A DNA stretch of 64,000 bases from Coleofasciculus sp. LEGE 07092 (GTDB taxonomy: Bacteria; Cyanobacteriota; Cyanobacteriia; Cyanobacteriales; Coleofasciculaceae): contig NZ_JADEWY010000007.1 of the NCBI RefSeq assembly GCF_015207375.1, positions 19,065 through 83,064 on the forward strand, written 5' to 3'. The translations under genes and the position numbers were made by a program. Position 1 is the first letter of the stretch. Every line of letters begins with the position of its first letter. Below are positions 46,667 to 55,014 of the stretch, piece after piece. Under the pieces are notes generated by a model. The model was not told the origin of the DNA, did not search any database, and saw only the letters and a program-made list of their open reading frames with translations.

Positions 46667-47425
46667 ATGGCATATCTTTTTGGTACATATGGTGAAGACT
46701 TCCTTCTTGGAACTTCAAGTAATGATGTTATCTACGCAGGTGAAGGAATAAATATCATTGATGCTGGAGACGGTGATAACACTATTTATAGTGGCTCAGG
46801 TAATGATGAAATCACCACGGGTTCCGGTCATGATACTATCTACGCAGGTGAAGGGATAAATATCATTGATGCTGGAGATGGTGATAACACTATTTATAGT
46901 GGCTCAGGCAATGATGAAATCACCACGGGTTCCGGTCATGATACTATCTACGCGGGTGAAGGGATAAATATCATTGATGCTGGAGATGGTGATAACCTCA
47001 TTTTCAGTGGCTCAGGTAATGATGAAATCACCACGGGTTCCGGTCATGATACTATCTACGCAGGTGAAGGAGTCAACACAATTAATACTGGAGCGGGGAA
47101 CGACATCATTTTCAGTGGCTCTGGTGATGATTTTATTAATGCGGGCTGGGGTCAAAATACTATCTGGCTGGGGGGTGGAAGCGATACAATTGAGCTAGAA
47201 TGGGGCGGTTCTAGTGAGATTAACAACTTCAATGCCGCTCAAGACAAAATTGAGTTGGGTAGTTTAGATGCAGCAGGCGTGAAACTCATGGGGTTGGGTA
47301 ATGATACCCTCATTGTTATGCCCCGTTTATCAGTTTTAGCAACCCTTAAATCTGTAGATGTTCATACTGTTGCTGCTCATTCAACAAGCATTTTTGGGAC
47401 AGAAATGGGAATTTATACAGCTTAA
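46667..47425 (+). CDS. Hemolysin-type calcium-binding (RTX) repeat protein
   Basis: A 252-residue protein with RTX nonapeptide-like repeats of the GSGNDEITTG / GSGHDTIYAG / GEGINIIDAG / GDGDNTIYSG kind from residue 8 to about 180, forming a Ca2+-binding parallel beta-roll. A C-terminal region (SSEINNFNAAQDKIELGSLD) is typical of RTX proteins exported by type I secretion through an uncleaved C-terminal signal. No catalytic domain is present. Three 36-residue units are nearly identical at DNA level. No secretion genes adjoin it. Confidence 0.88.
   Translation: MAYLFGTYGEDFLLGTSSNDVIYAGEGINIIDAGDGDNTIYSGSGNDEITTGSGHDTIYAGEGINIIDAGDGDNTIYSGSGNDEITTGSGHDTIYAGEGINIIDAGDGDNLIFSGSGNDEITTGSGHDTIYAGEGVNTINTGAGNDIIFSGSGDDFINAGWGQNTIWLGGGSDTIELEWGGSSEINNFNAAQDKIELGSLDAAGVKLMGLGNDTLIVMPRLSVLATLKSVDVHTVAAHSTSIFGTEMGIYTA
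46740..47063 (+). repeat. Three near-identical 108-bp tandem repeats in the RTX gene
   Basis: Units at about 46740-46847, 46848-46955 and 46956-47063, plus a partial fourth, differ by only a few bases (for example GGAATA/GGGATA and ACTATTTATAG/CTCATTTTCAG). Each encodes four RTX repeats (36 residues). The near-identity points to recent unequal crossover or slippage and suggests copy number varies between isolates. Confidence 0.85.
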
Positions 47426-47547
47426 ATACAGTTCAGAAAAGGTGAACCTAACTTCCCTGCCCTGCTTTTCTTAAAGAGCAGGGTTATTAAGTATTGCTGA
47501 ATACTAGAAAATTAAGGAATAATTGAGAAAGCAGTGAGGAAAAAACA

Positions 47548-48087
47548 ATGCTCAATACGACTCTTGTCAAGGATAGTTTTTCATTAGAAGATTTTATGAC
47601 GAATCCACCCAAGCACATGGAGTGGGTGGATGGTCAATTGATGGAAAAAAGAGGTATGACGCTGAGACATGGTGAACTTCAATTGAGGCTGGGTCGTTAT
47701 TGGGAGGATTATAAGAAGTCGAGTGGACAAGGTGGAAAAGTTTACACCGATGTGCCTTGCCGGACTAATAAGCAGGGACGCTCTCCCGATGTTGCCTATC
47801 TTACACCTGAACTGGTCGCACAGTTTGGAAATGCTGCCACGTTACCGCAGAGTTTTCCGTTGAGTGCTGAGATTGTTTCTCCTACCGATTTGGCTGAGAA
47901 TGTTTTGTTAAAAGCACAGGAATATTTAGAGTCTGGGGGTGAAGAGGTTTGGCTGGTGTTTCCTGAGAGTCGCTGGGTGATGGTTATGACTGAACATCAA
48001 GGGTTGATGTTTACGTCAGGTCAAGTGGTGAGTACGCAGAAACTTTTGAAGGGTTTTAGTGTGTCAGTGGATGATTTGTTGGCGTGA
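47548..48087 (+). CDS. Uma2 family endonuclease-like protein (DUF820)
   Basis: A 179-residue protein. The order EWVDGQLMEKRGMTLRHGEL, GRSPDVAYLTPELV, FPLSAEIVSPTDLAENVLLK, QEYLESGGEEVWLVFPESRW is the standard Uma2 PD-(D/E)XK-like layout with D, E and Q/K positions kept. The ATG has GAGG upstream. It is a complete copy without the coiled-coil tail seen in the copies at 28223 and 52638. The role is unknown. Confidence 0.88.
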   Translation: MLNTTLVKDSFSLEDFMTNPPKHMEWVDGQLMEKRGMTLRHGELQLRLGRYWEDYKKSSGQGGKVYTDVPCRTNKQGRSPDVAYLTPELVAQFGNAATLPQSFPLSAEIVSPTDLAENVLLKAQEYLESGGEEVWLVFPESRWVMVMTEHQGLMFTSGQVVSTQKLLKGFSVSVDDLLA

Positions 48088-48131
48088 GGATGGATGAATA
48101 TTTGAGAGAATAGGAAACAATAGAGGTGGCG

Positions 48132-48386
48132 ATGTCTGTGCAAGTACTAAGACGGAAATTCACAGTTTAGCAGTACCACAAAATGGTTGATTCGGGCATC
48201 CTCCGTGAAGATGACAGAGTGGAACTGATACGAGGCGAGATAATTGAGATGTCACCGATTGGCACAGGTCATGCTGCTTGTGTAAAACGTTTAAATAAAC
48301 TCTTGGCTAACAAGTTGGGCGATCGCGTTCATAAGTTTGAGCGGGGTCAAAGTTTATCGCTCTTGGCGTTTCTTGATGTGTTGTAG
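48132..48386 (+). pseudogene. Uma2 (DUF820) pseudogene
   Basis: An ATG at 48132 starts MSVQVLRRKFTV, but an in-frame TAG at 48168-48170 interrupts it. Homology resumes at QYHKMVDSGILREDDRVELI and RGEIIEMSPIGTGHAACVKR, then ends after about LANKLGDR, where the frame and similarity are lost. The C-terminal two thirds, including the catalytic strands, are missing. It is a remnant directly downstream of an intact Uma2 gene of a different subtype. Confidence 0.8.
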
Positions 48387-48463
48387 CACCACAAATGCTT
48401 CGCTATTATTATCTAACCAGATAAATTAAAGAGAGATGAAATAGTTAGGCGATCGCCCACTCC

Positions 48464-50047
48464 TCAATCACTTTCCATTAGTTTTTCATCTGCCTCAATC
48501 AGAGCTTCCTGCAAGATGGGTGAGAGATTCTCATTCAAACGCCCAGCCCGAATAAATTCAGCGTAGGTATCCGCTTCGATATTTATCATTCTTTCTCGCA
48601 CTTGTTCGAGATCAAAGGTTTGTAGCTGAGGATGTTGCTCGAGCAACTCGTGGCTTTCTTTTCGGATGCTTTCAAGTTGGTCTTCCACTAGTTTTATTTG
48701 GTAACGCCCAAATTCCGGGTCTACTTCATTGCTATTAGTGGCTTGCAACAGATAGTTTTTCACTCGATTGAGGGCAATCCCACGCGCCTGTGTCTCAGAA
48801 TATTTCTGACGGAGTGGTTGATCACCAATAAGATTGAGCTTTTCTAGCAAGAATTGGGTTGTCAACCCCTGCACTAAGAGCGTAAACAATACCACTCCAA
48901 ACACTGCATCAATAATATCTTGCCGTCCCTCTAAGAAAATTGGCACGCTCAACGCCAGAGCGATTGAAACAGAACCCCGCAACCCTCCCCACCACAGCAC
49001 TGTCTGCTGCTGCCAAGTAATTTGAGAGTTTACCACCCTATTGCTAATGGCAGCCAAAGTGTAAATAGCGATCGCTCGCGTGAGGAGTACTGCCATAACC
49101 GCCACGGCAATCAAACCTAGATGATCTCCCAGTCTGGGAAAGTTGATTTGATCGCCAATCAGCAGAAAGACTATCGAGTTGACAAAAAACGCCAGAAAAT
49201 CCCAAAACTCAGAGACAATCAGCCGCGTGCGCGGGTTCATACCAATGCGGGAGCCAAAATTGCCCAAAATTACTCCCACAGTCACCACTCCAATTACCCC
49301 AGAACCCCCCAGTTCTTCGGTAAGGAGGTAGGTGCCGTAAGCAGATACTAACGTCAGGGATTGTTCTACTAAGGGTAAATCGAAGCGTTGAGTAAGAAAC
49401 GAAATCCCAAACCCCACCAAGCAACCAACGCCGATACCAATCCCCACGAACACAAAGAACTGGGCAAAGGTGGTAGACAGGGCAAATTCTCCCGTTCCCA
49501 AGGGTATCCCGACTAATAGTAAAAAGGCAACCACTGCCACACCATCATTAAATAGGCTTTCCCCCTCCATCAAGGTTTTCAGGCGCTTATCAGCACCAAG
49601 CTCCCGAAAAAGGGCAATTACCGATACCGGATCGGTAGCAGAAAGACTGGCTCCGATTAATAATGCGATCGCAATGGGCAATCCAGCTAACTCATGAATC
49701 GTAAAGGCAATTCCCACCACCGAAATCACCACACCCACTACTGCAAACAGAATAACGGGGACTAAATCTCGCCTCAAGTCTCGCCAGCGGATATTCCAAG
49801 CTGCTTCAAACAGTAAAGGCGGTAAGAAAATCTCCAAAATTAACTCCGGCGACAAGTTAACCAGTCGGACATCGACAAACGCCAAACCCAACCCGACAAT
49901 CACCAGCAGTAAGGTATAGGGGATTTTGCGGAACCAGGGAAATACCCGTGATACCGTCGCTACACTTAACGAAACTGACAGCACCAGGACAAATTGCTCT
50001 AGATTCTGCTCAATGGCGGCTTCGCCAATAGAAGATTCTACGGACAT
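48464..50047 (-). CDS. Na+/H+ antiporter, CPA1 family
   Basis: A 527-residue membrane protein with about 12 helices. Conserved CPA1 elements include FLPPLLFEAAWNIRWRDLRR, GASLSATDPVSVIALFRELG, LMEGESLFNDGVAVVAFLLL (the acidic ND ion-binding pair) and LWWGGLRGSVSIALALSVP. A cytoplasmic tail of about 110 residues with coiled-coil potential follows. It likely exports Na+ for salt and pH homeostasis (NhaP/ApNhaP-like). The exact ion is not determinable. It appears monocistronic. Confidence 0.92.
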   Translation of the reverse strand: MSVESSIGEAAIEQNLEQFVLVLSVSLSVATVSRVFPWFRKIPYTLLLVIVGLGLAFVDVRLVNLSPELILEIFLPPLLFEAAWNIRWRDLRRDLVPVILFAVVGVVISVVGIAFTIHELAGLPIAIALLIGASLSATDPVSVIALFRELGADKRLKTLMEGESLFNDGVAVVAFLLLVGIPLGTGEFALSTTFAQFFVFVGIGIGVGCLVGFGISFLTQRFDLPLVEQSLTLVSAYGTYLLTEELGGSGVIGVVTVGVILGNFGSRIGMNPRTRLIVSEFWDFLAFFVNSIVFLLIGDQINFPRLGDHLGLIAVAVMAVLLTRAIAIYTLAAISNRVVNSQITWQQQTVLWWGGLRGSVSIALALSVPIFLEGRQDIIDAVFGVVLFTLLVQGLTTQFLLEKLNLIGDQPLRQKYSETQARGIALNRVKNYLLQATNSNEVDPEFGRYQIKLVEDQLESIRKESHELLEQHPQLQTFDLEQVRERMINIEADTYAEFIRAGRLNENLSPILQEALIEADEKLMESD

Positions 50048-50431
50048 AAGAGAACTCCAAGGACGTTGGCAATCTATTGAAACAGGAAAACTTGCACCAA
50101 TAAAACTACCTGGCGAATGAAAGAGTTCTCATTCAACTTGCAAGACGATAGTGAGTAGTCTTTGTTCAAGTTTATCTATCTACAGATAGATGGCAGTTTT
50201 TTTAGTTTTACCATTCTTCAACGTAAAACCTGAAGTAGGACGTTATTCATGTGCCAGTTGAAAGAGTGGAATAAGGATGATACACTAACCGAGCCAAATC
50301 AGAAAAGATACAAGGTGTAGATTGAGTTACCAAAGGCTGGCTTTCAAAGTTGGCACGGATTTCCACTCCGATAGTGATCATCAAATGAGTGGAATCTAGA
50401 AGATAACTTAACCATCTAGGAGGATTATCCG

Positions 50432-50494
50432 ATGACTTCAGTTTTCTTCTTCTGTCTGGTATTAAGTTTTTTTGTAGTCACACTCAATCCGTAA
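50432..50494 (+). CDS. Possible 20-residue hydrophobic peptide
   Basis: A perfect AGGAGG lies eight bases before ATG. The frame encodes MTSVFFFCLVLSFFVVTLNP and then TAA, a single membrane span with no charged residues. It matches no small photosystem or transporter subunit that I recognise. The plus-strand hairpin before it and the terminator after it support transcription. It could also be a chance ORF. Confidence 0.35.
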   Translation: MTSVFFFCLVLSFFVVTLNP

Positions 50495-50813
50495 GCGATA
50501 GCACCGAAAATCTTACCTTCTGCCTTCTTGTATTGAGAAGTCTGGGCTTTCTGGCTTAATGAGTGCAATCTTCTTCACTGAGAGTCAAAAGAATACTCAG
50601 TGCAAGCCAAGAGTGAGATCAGGGGCGCTTTTCAGCCCTCCAGCAGTCATGGCGGTCAGTTGGGCAGGAGCTTCTTTGGGTTACGCCATCCTCAACTTTA
50701 CTAAAGCTTTACAGAATTACAGCCTTTCTTTACTAACACTTCACACCAAGGAGGCTGGTTTCAATGCTAACTTTTTAAGTAAGAGCTAGTCATCACCCAA
50801 AATTAAATCAATC

Positions 50814-50849
50814 AATCCCGTCCTAGTACTCTAAGGCGGGATTTTTTTT
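50814..50849 (+). terminator. Rho-independent terminator
   Basis: The AATCCCG / CGGGATT stem encloses an about 16-nt loop (with further TCC/GG pairing) and is followed by eight T. It ends plus-strand transcription before the convergent DUF3318 gene. Confidence 0.8.
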
Positions 50850-50851
50850 CC

Positions 50852-51460
50852 TTATTCTTGCTTAACCCTTTCAGGGACGCTGACTGGCGAATACCCGGCG
50901 ATCGCTCGCAAGTTCTGGCTACGAATCAATTCCGTGAAATTCAAACTCAGACGCCCTTCAATCTCGGCAACGGATTCGATAGCAGCTAGCAGGTTGCGGG
51001 CAGCTTCGGTTTCAGTGTAGCCTCGTCGCTGAGAGACTTTAATGGCATCGGCATCAGCATCGAGTTGGGATTGGGAACTGCGGGTGCTGCGCCAAATTTG
51101 ATTACCCGCCAGTCCACTCAATCCCGTAGCAACGACAACGCCGACAGCATCCCCTTGCATGAGTTCCACCATTCCCCCCAACAATCCTGCAAGTACGACA
51201 CCTTGATACAAATCTGGCTTAAACCACTTAATGCCAATCAGCCAGCAAACCGTGCGCAATAGGAGCATATCTCGTTGGGGTCTGGGCAAGCGACGCCACA
51301 GATCGAAGTTAATATAGATAGGACGTTCTCTCGACCAAGGTGGGGGAAACGGACTTTCAATCACGGTTGTCTGTTGCGGTTTGCTAGTAATTTTTGTCAG
51401 CATCCGCCCAGAAGCCGGCATGAGATCGAGCAATCGGCGAATTTCAGGTTCTGGATTCAT
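50852..51460 (-). CDS. DUF3318 domain protein
   Basis: A 202-residue cyanobacterial protein. PIYINFDLWRRLPRPQRDML, LLRTVCWLIGIKWFKPDLYQ and two hydrophobic segments (GVVLAGLLGGMVELM; GVVVATGLSGLAG) fit DUF3318. RSSQSQLDADADAIKVSQRR, then GYTETEAARNLLAAIE, is the conserved C-terminal part, which looks like a degenerate membrane metalloprotease-like helical region. Function unknown, probably integral to a membrane. It is convergent with the small plus-strand unit. Confidence 0.82.
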   Translation of the reverse strand: MNPEPEIRRLLDLMPASGRMLTKITSKPQQTTVIESPFPPPWSRERPIYINFDLWRRLPRPQRDMLLLRTVCWLIGIKWFKPDLYQGVVLAGLLGGMVELMQGDAVGVVVATGLSGLAGNQIWRSTRSSQSQLDADADAIKVSQRRGYTETEAARNLLAAIESVAEIEGRLSLNFTELIRSQNLRAIAGYSPVSVPERVKQE

Positions 51461-51646
51461 CGAACTAGGGACTGGGAATGAGAGATTAGAGCTTGGGATG
51501 AGTGGAAACGGTAAGAATAGCTGTGTCTGCTAACAAACTATCCCATTCCCCCCTCAAAACTCAAAACTTCTTGAGAGAGAAGCCTAAAATAGGCACAGAA
51601 GACTACCGCGTGAATCTCCACTCAAGCTTCAGGATAGCTGTATAGT

Positions 51647-51907
51647 ATGGATGCTTTTGCCCCAGTTCCTCCTAAATGGACAAAATCGGCAACTCACGCC
51701 GTTAAATTCTGCTGTCCCACCTGCCAAGCTTCTTGTATGGAAGCGCAACGGGTTTGGATTAACCGACAATCACCAGTTATGACGGAAGACTATCATAAAA
51801 AGTGGCAGGAGTTTTACCAGTGTCAATGCGGTAAGGTATGGTGGGCTTGGAGTAGCGATCGCCCTCCTTCAGAGTTCGCCAAGCCCGATCAACCACCGCT
51901 ATTGTGA
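51647..51907 (+). CDS. Small zinc-ribbon-like protein
   Basis: An 86-residue protein with two cysteine pairs, KFCCPTCQASC and YQCQCGKVWWAW, separated by about 35 residues. This pattern suggests a four-cysteine zinc ribbon. The C-terminus is proline-rich (PPSEFAKPDQPP). It looks like a conserved cyanobacterial hypothetical. The gene lies 37 bp before the DUF2808 gene on the same strand, so the two may be co-transcribed. No specific function is recognised. Confidence 0.6.
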   Translation: MDAFAPVPPKWTKSATHAVKFCCPTCQASCMEAQRVWINRQSPVMTEDYHKKWQEFYQCQCGKVWWAWSSDRPPSEFAKPDQPPLL

Positions 51908-51944
51908 AAGCCTGAATAGGAGTTGGGCTGAAATCCCTCGATCT

Positions 51945-52508
51945 ATGCGTATTTCCACCTTATTTGCCTTAACCCTAAGTGCGGCTAGTATTTCGGGGGT
52001 TGTAGTGCCTCCCGCTCCGGCAATTCAACAACTCAATGGAACCGTTTCCTTTGAGAAGTCTCCCCGCTTGATTGATGTCTTCAGCACCTTTGATAGCGTT
52101 GGAGTGTGGGGAGCCAAATATTATTTCACCATAGAACTACCAGAGGATGCTGGTGAACCGTTACAACAGGTGACGATTAGCCAGCGTCAGGGAGGAGAAG
52201 AGATTCGCTTCCGACTGCATGAAACTCGATCCTTTACTGGGACACCCAGCGATAAAGGTGAACGATTGGCATTGCAAGCTGTCACCAGAGATGAGGAAAC
52301 TGACACTATTTCGGTGGTATTTGAGGAACCAATTTCTCCTGGTCAAACGTTTACAATTGGTCTGGTTCCCGTGCGAAACCCTTATTTTGGAGGTGTTTAT
52401 CTGTTTGGAGTAACGGCGTTTCCTGCGGGAGAAAAACCTTATGGGTTATATTTGGGTCCCGGACGCCTACACTTCTATCGGCGAGCTTGTCGCTTTGGAG
52501 CTTGTTAG
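51945..52508 (+). CDS. DUF2808 exported protein
   Basis: A 187-residue protein with a signal peptide (MRISTLFALTLSAASISGVV, then PPAPA). The beta-rich DUF2808 domain shows YYFTIELPEDAGEPLQQVTI, SPGQTFTIGLVPVRNPYFGG and PYGLYLGPGRLHFYR. The family is cyanobacterial and secreted or periplasmic, with no established role. Downstream at about 52521 lies a CAGGCAAGATGCCTG palindrome that could terminate it. Confidence 0.88.
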   Translation: MRISTLFALTLSAASISGVVVPPAPAIQQLNGTVSFEKSPRLIDVFSTFDSVGVWGAKYYFTIELPEDAGEPLQQVTISQRQGGEEIRFRLHETRSFTGTPSDKGERLALQAVTRDEETDTISVVFEEPISPGQTFTIGLVPVRNPYFGGVYLFGVTAFPAGEKPYGLYLGPGRLHFYRRACRFGAC

Positions 52509-52637
52509 CTAGTTTCCAGGAAACAGGCAAGATGCCTGCTCTACGAAGTTCAAAAAATTGCCAGATATTCAATAACCTCCACGAAGACGATGGAGGTGGA
52601 CATCGGCATAATTAAAGAAATAGGATCATCAGCTCTG

Positions 52638-53390
52638 ATGAAGCTACTCATGCTACAGTACAATCCGTTAGATTGCTTACCCTCTTCAGAAGAACTCCCC
52701 GACTCTGACGATACCCCTGTGGATAATGAACTACAAGATTTGATTCCCTCTTTGCTTAAGGCGATACTGGCTTTATTGTGGGCAGATCGCTGGGATTGGT
52801 TCTTTGGGGTGGATATGGGGATTTATTACGATCCTGATGAACCTGCAATTGTACCGGATGGGTTTTTGAGTCTGGGGGTAGAGCGATTTATTGATGAAGA
52901 TTTGCGCCTCAGTTACGTGTTTTGGGAAGAAAATGTTGTTCCACGTTTGATGTTAGAGGTGGTTTCCCAGAAGTATCGGGGAGAATACAGCACGAAGAAA
53001 CAACTGTATCAAGATATGGGAGTGCTGTACTATGTGGTTTACAATCCCCGTCGTCGTCGCAAACCGCCTTTGGAAGTTTATCGATTAGTTGATGGCGCAT
53101 ACGAATTGCAGCCGGGAAATCCAGTTTGGTTAGCAGACATTGGTTTAGGAATTGGTAGAGAACGGGGGACGTATCAAGGAATTTCACGGGAGTGGTTGTA
53201 CTGGTATGATGAGCAAGGGCGACGATTGCTAACACCGGAAGAACGTATTCAGGAAGCCGAACAACGCGCTCAGGCAGCCGAACAAGTTGCTCAAGAAGAT
53301 AGACAACGCGCTCAGGCAGCCGAACAACGTGCCCAACGTTTAGCAGAGCAATTGAGAGCGCTGGGAGTAGATCCTGACTCTCTATCTTAA
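52638..53390 (+). CDS. Uma2 family protein with coiled-coil tail
   Basis: About 250 residues. DTPVDNELQDLIPSLLKAIL, DWFFGVDMGIYYDPDEPAIV, PDGFLSLGVERF and NVVPRLMLEVVSQKYRGEYS place it in Uma2/DUF820. VYRLVDGAYELQPGNPVWL and the heptad tail (AEQRAQAAEQVAQEDRQRAQ onward) match the long cyanobacterial subtype. I prefer the ATG at 52638 (MKLLMLQYNPLDCLPSSEEL). A frame-extending ATG at 52590 adds 16 residues of doubtful nature. Confidence 0.85.
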   Translation: MKLLMLQYNPLDCLPSSEELPDSDDTPVDNELQDLIPSLLKAILALLWADRWDWFFGVDMGIYYDPDEPAIVPDGFLSLGVERFIDEDLRLSYVFWEENVVPRLMLEVVSQKYRGEYSTKKQLYQDMGVLYYVVYNPRRRRKPPLEVYRLVDGAYELQPGNPVWLADIGLGIGRERGTYQGISREWLYWYDEQGRRLLTPEERIQEAEQRAQAAEQVAQEDRQRAQAAEQRAQRLAEQLRALGVDPDSLS

Positions 53391-53452
53391 GAATAGGGAG
53401 TTGGGAAGAAGGACTTTTATAATTTCTTTAAACAAATTTGATTGAGTTAAAT

Positions 53453-53872
53453 TCAAAACTGCCATTCGTGATTCGGATCGTCAAGCGCTGCCCGTACAGA
53501 GGCTAGATTAGCTAACTCCTTAAATGGGCTTGATTTCGCTAATTCTGTGATTGAATGCAGTGCTAATGCTAGCTGCTCGTTATTGTCTGATGCAATCGCT
53601 CGATCAACTACACTAAACAAAGCGCGGAAGTTTTCGGCACGTTCATCAAAGGAGCGATCAAGATACTGTATTAGTACATCTCGTTGAGAATTAATCTTAA
53701 CTATTGTTGCTTTCTCCCAAGCAGCGATCGCACGCCGTTTAGTCCGCTCCTGCTCTGCAACCTTCATGTATTCCGTGTAGGCTGTAACAATCATGTGTAA
53801 GCCTTCAATTGGATTGGTAAACGCTTCAGAACCTTTGGCAAAAACTTCTACAGGAACTTTTTTTGCTTTCAT
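53453..53872 (-). CDS. Unknown protein, partner of the glycine-zipper protein
   Basis: 139 residues, highly helical. TNPIEGLHMIVTAYTEYMKV, AEQERTKRRAIAAWEKATIV and LDRSFDERAENFRALFSVVD have amphipathic and coiled-coil character. HSITELAKSSPFKELANL is near the C-terminus. There is no signal or membrane span. The ATG lies two bases after the stop of the 53875 gene, so the two are translationally linked. I do not recognise the family. The pairing suggests it controls or assembles with the membrane-active partner. Confidence 0.55.
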   Translation of the reverse strand: MKAKKVPVEVFAKGSEAFTNPIEGLHMIVTAYTEYMKVAEQERTKRRAIAAWEKATIVKINSQRDVLIQYLDRSFDERAENFRALFSVVDRAIASDNNEQLALALHSITELAKSSPFKELANLASVRAALDDPNHEWQF

Positions 53873-53874
53873 GC

Positions 53875-54852
53875 TTAAATGCCTTGCAGATAACTGTACT
53901 TCTCTTTGATGTTGTCAGTAATAGAATTCAGATTACCTTCGCTATCTAAAACAGGATTCTTCATAATTTCTGTAAGTGCCTTAGCTAAAAGCCCTACCTG
54001 TTGAAACTTCCTAGCATCTCTCTTACAATCAAACGGCTGAGATTCAAGCTCGTTAAGACCCAAAACAGCATTATGGTTCAAATTTTCCACCAAGTTACTT
54101 AACTCAGTAATTCTCCGTCTTACTTGTTGCAGAAAGTCTTTTGCTTCGTTAATTTTAGTAATTTCCTTGTTAGCCTTAGCCTCATATTCCCGTGCCTTTG
54201 TTAAAGCTTGCTCACCCTGACTGGCAAGGACAAAGCCACCAATTGCCAAAGCTGGACCTACTGTAATACCTCCGAGAACAATGGTTCCAAGTGCCATACC
54301 ACCGCCACCAGCCGCTAGAGAACCACCACCTAACCATGCAAGCGTTGCATTCCAAGCCGCTGCACCACTGAGTCCAGAGATGGCTGTTCCGGTACTCGCT
54401 GTGCCGAAAAGTCCTATAAGCCCAACTGTACCCTGACTTGTGGCTGCTGCGGCTCCAAGTGCATTAAAACCACCCTTGACAAATCGCTCGGCTTCCAAAG
54501 CTGCTGCTTTGTACTCCTCGATTTGCAGAATGGAAACGCCTTCAAATTCCTCTAAAAACCGCTTATCACTTTGCGAACCTCGCTGACCAATACGCTCAAT
54601 AAAGGCAACAAAGCGTCCGATTGTATGCATTTTGACATCGAGTTGCAATTGACCGTACTCTTCTGCCAGTTTTTGAGTAGCTTTCCACTCAGCTTTCAAT
54701 TGGCTAACAACACACTCATGTCGTTCATGAGCGCTCTTGCCAATTTTCTCTGCTGCCTGCATATCGGAAACGCCTTCAGCACCCTTAACCACGCCGAAAG
54801 CGGCAGTAGCAATGGCAGCAACGCCAAGAATAATGGGTATCACAAAAATCAC
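53875..54852 (-). CDS. Glycine-zipper/hydrophobic-hairpin protein of unknown function
   Basis: 325 residues. There is an N-terminal hydrophobic segment (MIFVIPIILGVAAIATAAFG). A helical region (about 35-125) follows, then a long Gly/Ala-rich hydrophobic stretch (about 128-212; GGGSLAAGGGGMALGTIVLG; GGITVGPALAIGGFVLASQG). A coiled coil (about 214-265; REYEAKANKEITKINEAKDF) follows that. This helical-bundle-plus-glycine-zipper layout resembles alpha-helical pore-forming proteins, but no family is recognised. The downstream 139-residue gene is coupled to it. A conflict or stress role is possible and unproven. Confidence 0.55.
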   Translation of the reverse strand: MIFVIPIILGVAAIATAAFGVVKGAEGVSDMQAAEKIGKSAHERHECVVSQLKAEWKATQKLAEEYGQLQLDVKMHTIGRFVAFIERIGQRGSQSDKRFLEEFEGVSILQIEEYKAAALEAERFVKGGFNALGAAAATSQGTVGLIGLFGTASTGTAISGLSGAAAWNATLAWLGGGSLAAGGGGMALGTIVLGGITVGPALAIGGFVLASQGEQALTKAREYEAKANKEITKINEAKDFLQQVRRRITELSNLVENLNHNAVLGLNELESQPFDCKRDARKFQQVGLLAKALTEIMKNPVLDSEGNLNSITDNIKEKYSYLQGI

Positions 54853-55014
54853 AAAATACTCCTAAACATAGTTGCTTGGATAGCTGCGATTAAGAATTGC
54901 AGTTATTGGTCTTAACAAAATGTTAAGCTAACTTCAGCTTGATATCTATGAAGCGTTGGTGAAGAGTTGACAAAGATAACGCAAAATTTTTCTCCACAGA
55001 CAAAAGATAGGCGG

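Larger units (their letters stand above)
50048..50851. other. 804-bp region with a plus-strand transcription unit lacking a large gene
   Basis: It holds an inverted repeat GATTTCCACTC / GAGTGGAATC (50358-50396), a 20-codon ORF with a strong SD (50432-50494), a 76-codon frame without an SD (50559-50789) and a strong terminator (50814-50849). Together these suggest a short plus-strand RNA of about 450 nt. Whether it is a small-peptide mRNA or a regulatory RNA is unknown. Confidence 0.5.

Noticed and set aside
50559..50789. A 76-codon frame downstream of the 20-residue ORF.
   Set aside because: No ribosome-binding site, no recognisable domain and mixed composition; kept only as part of the described transcription unit.
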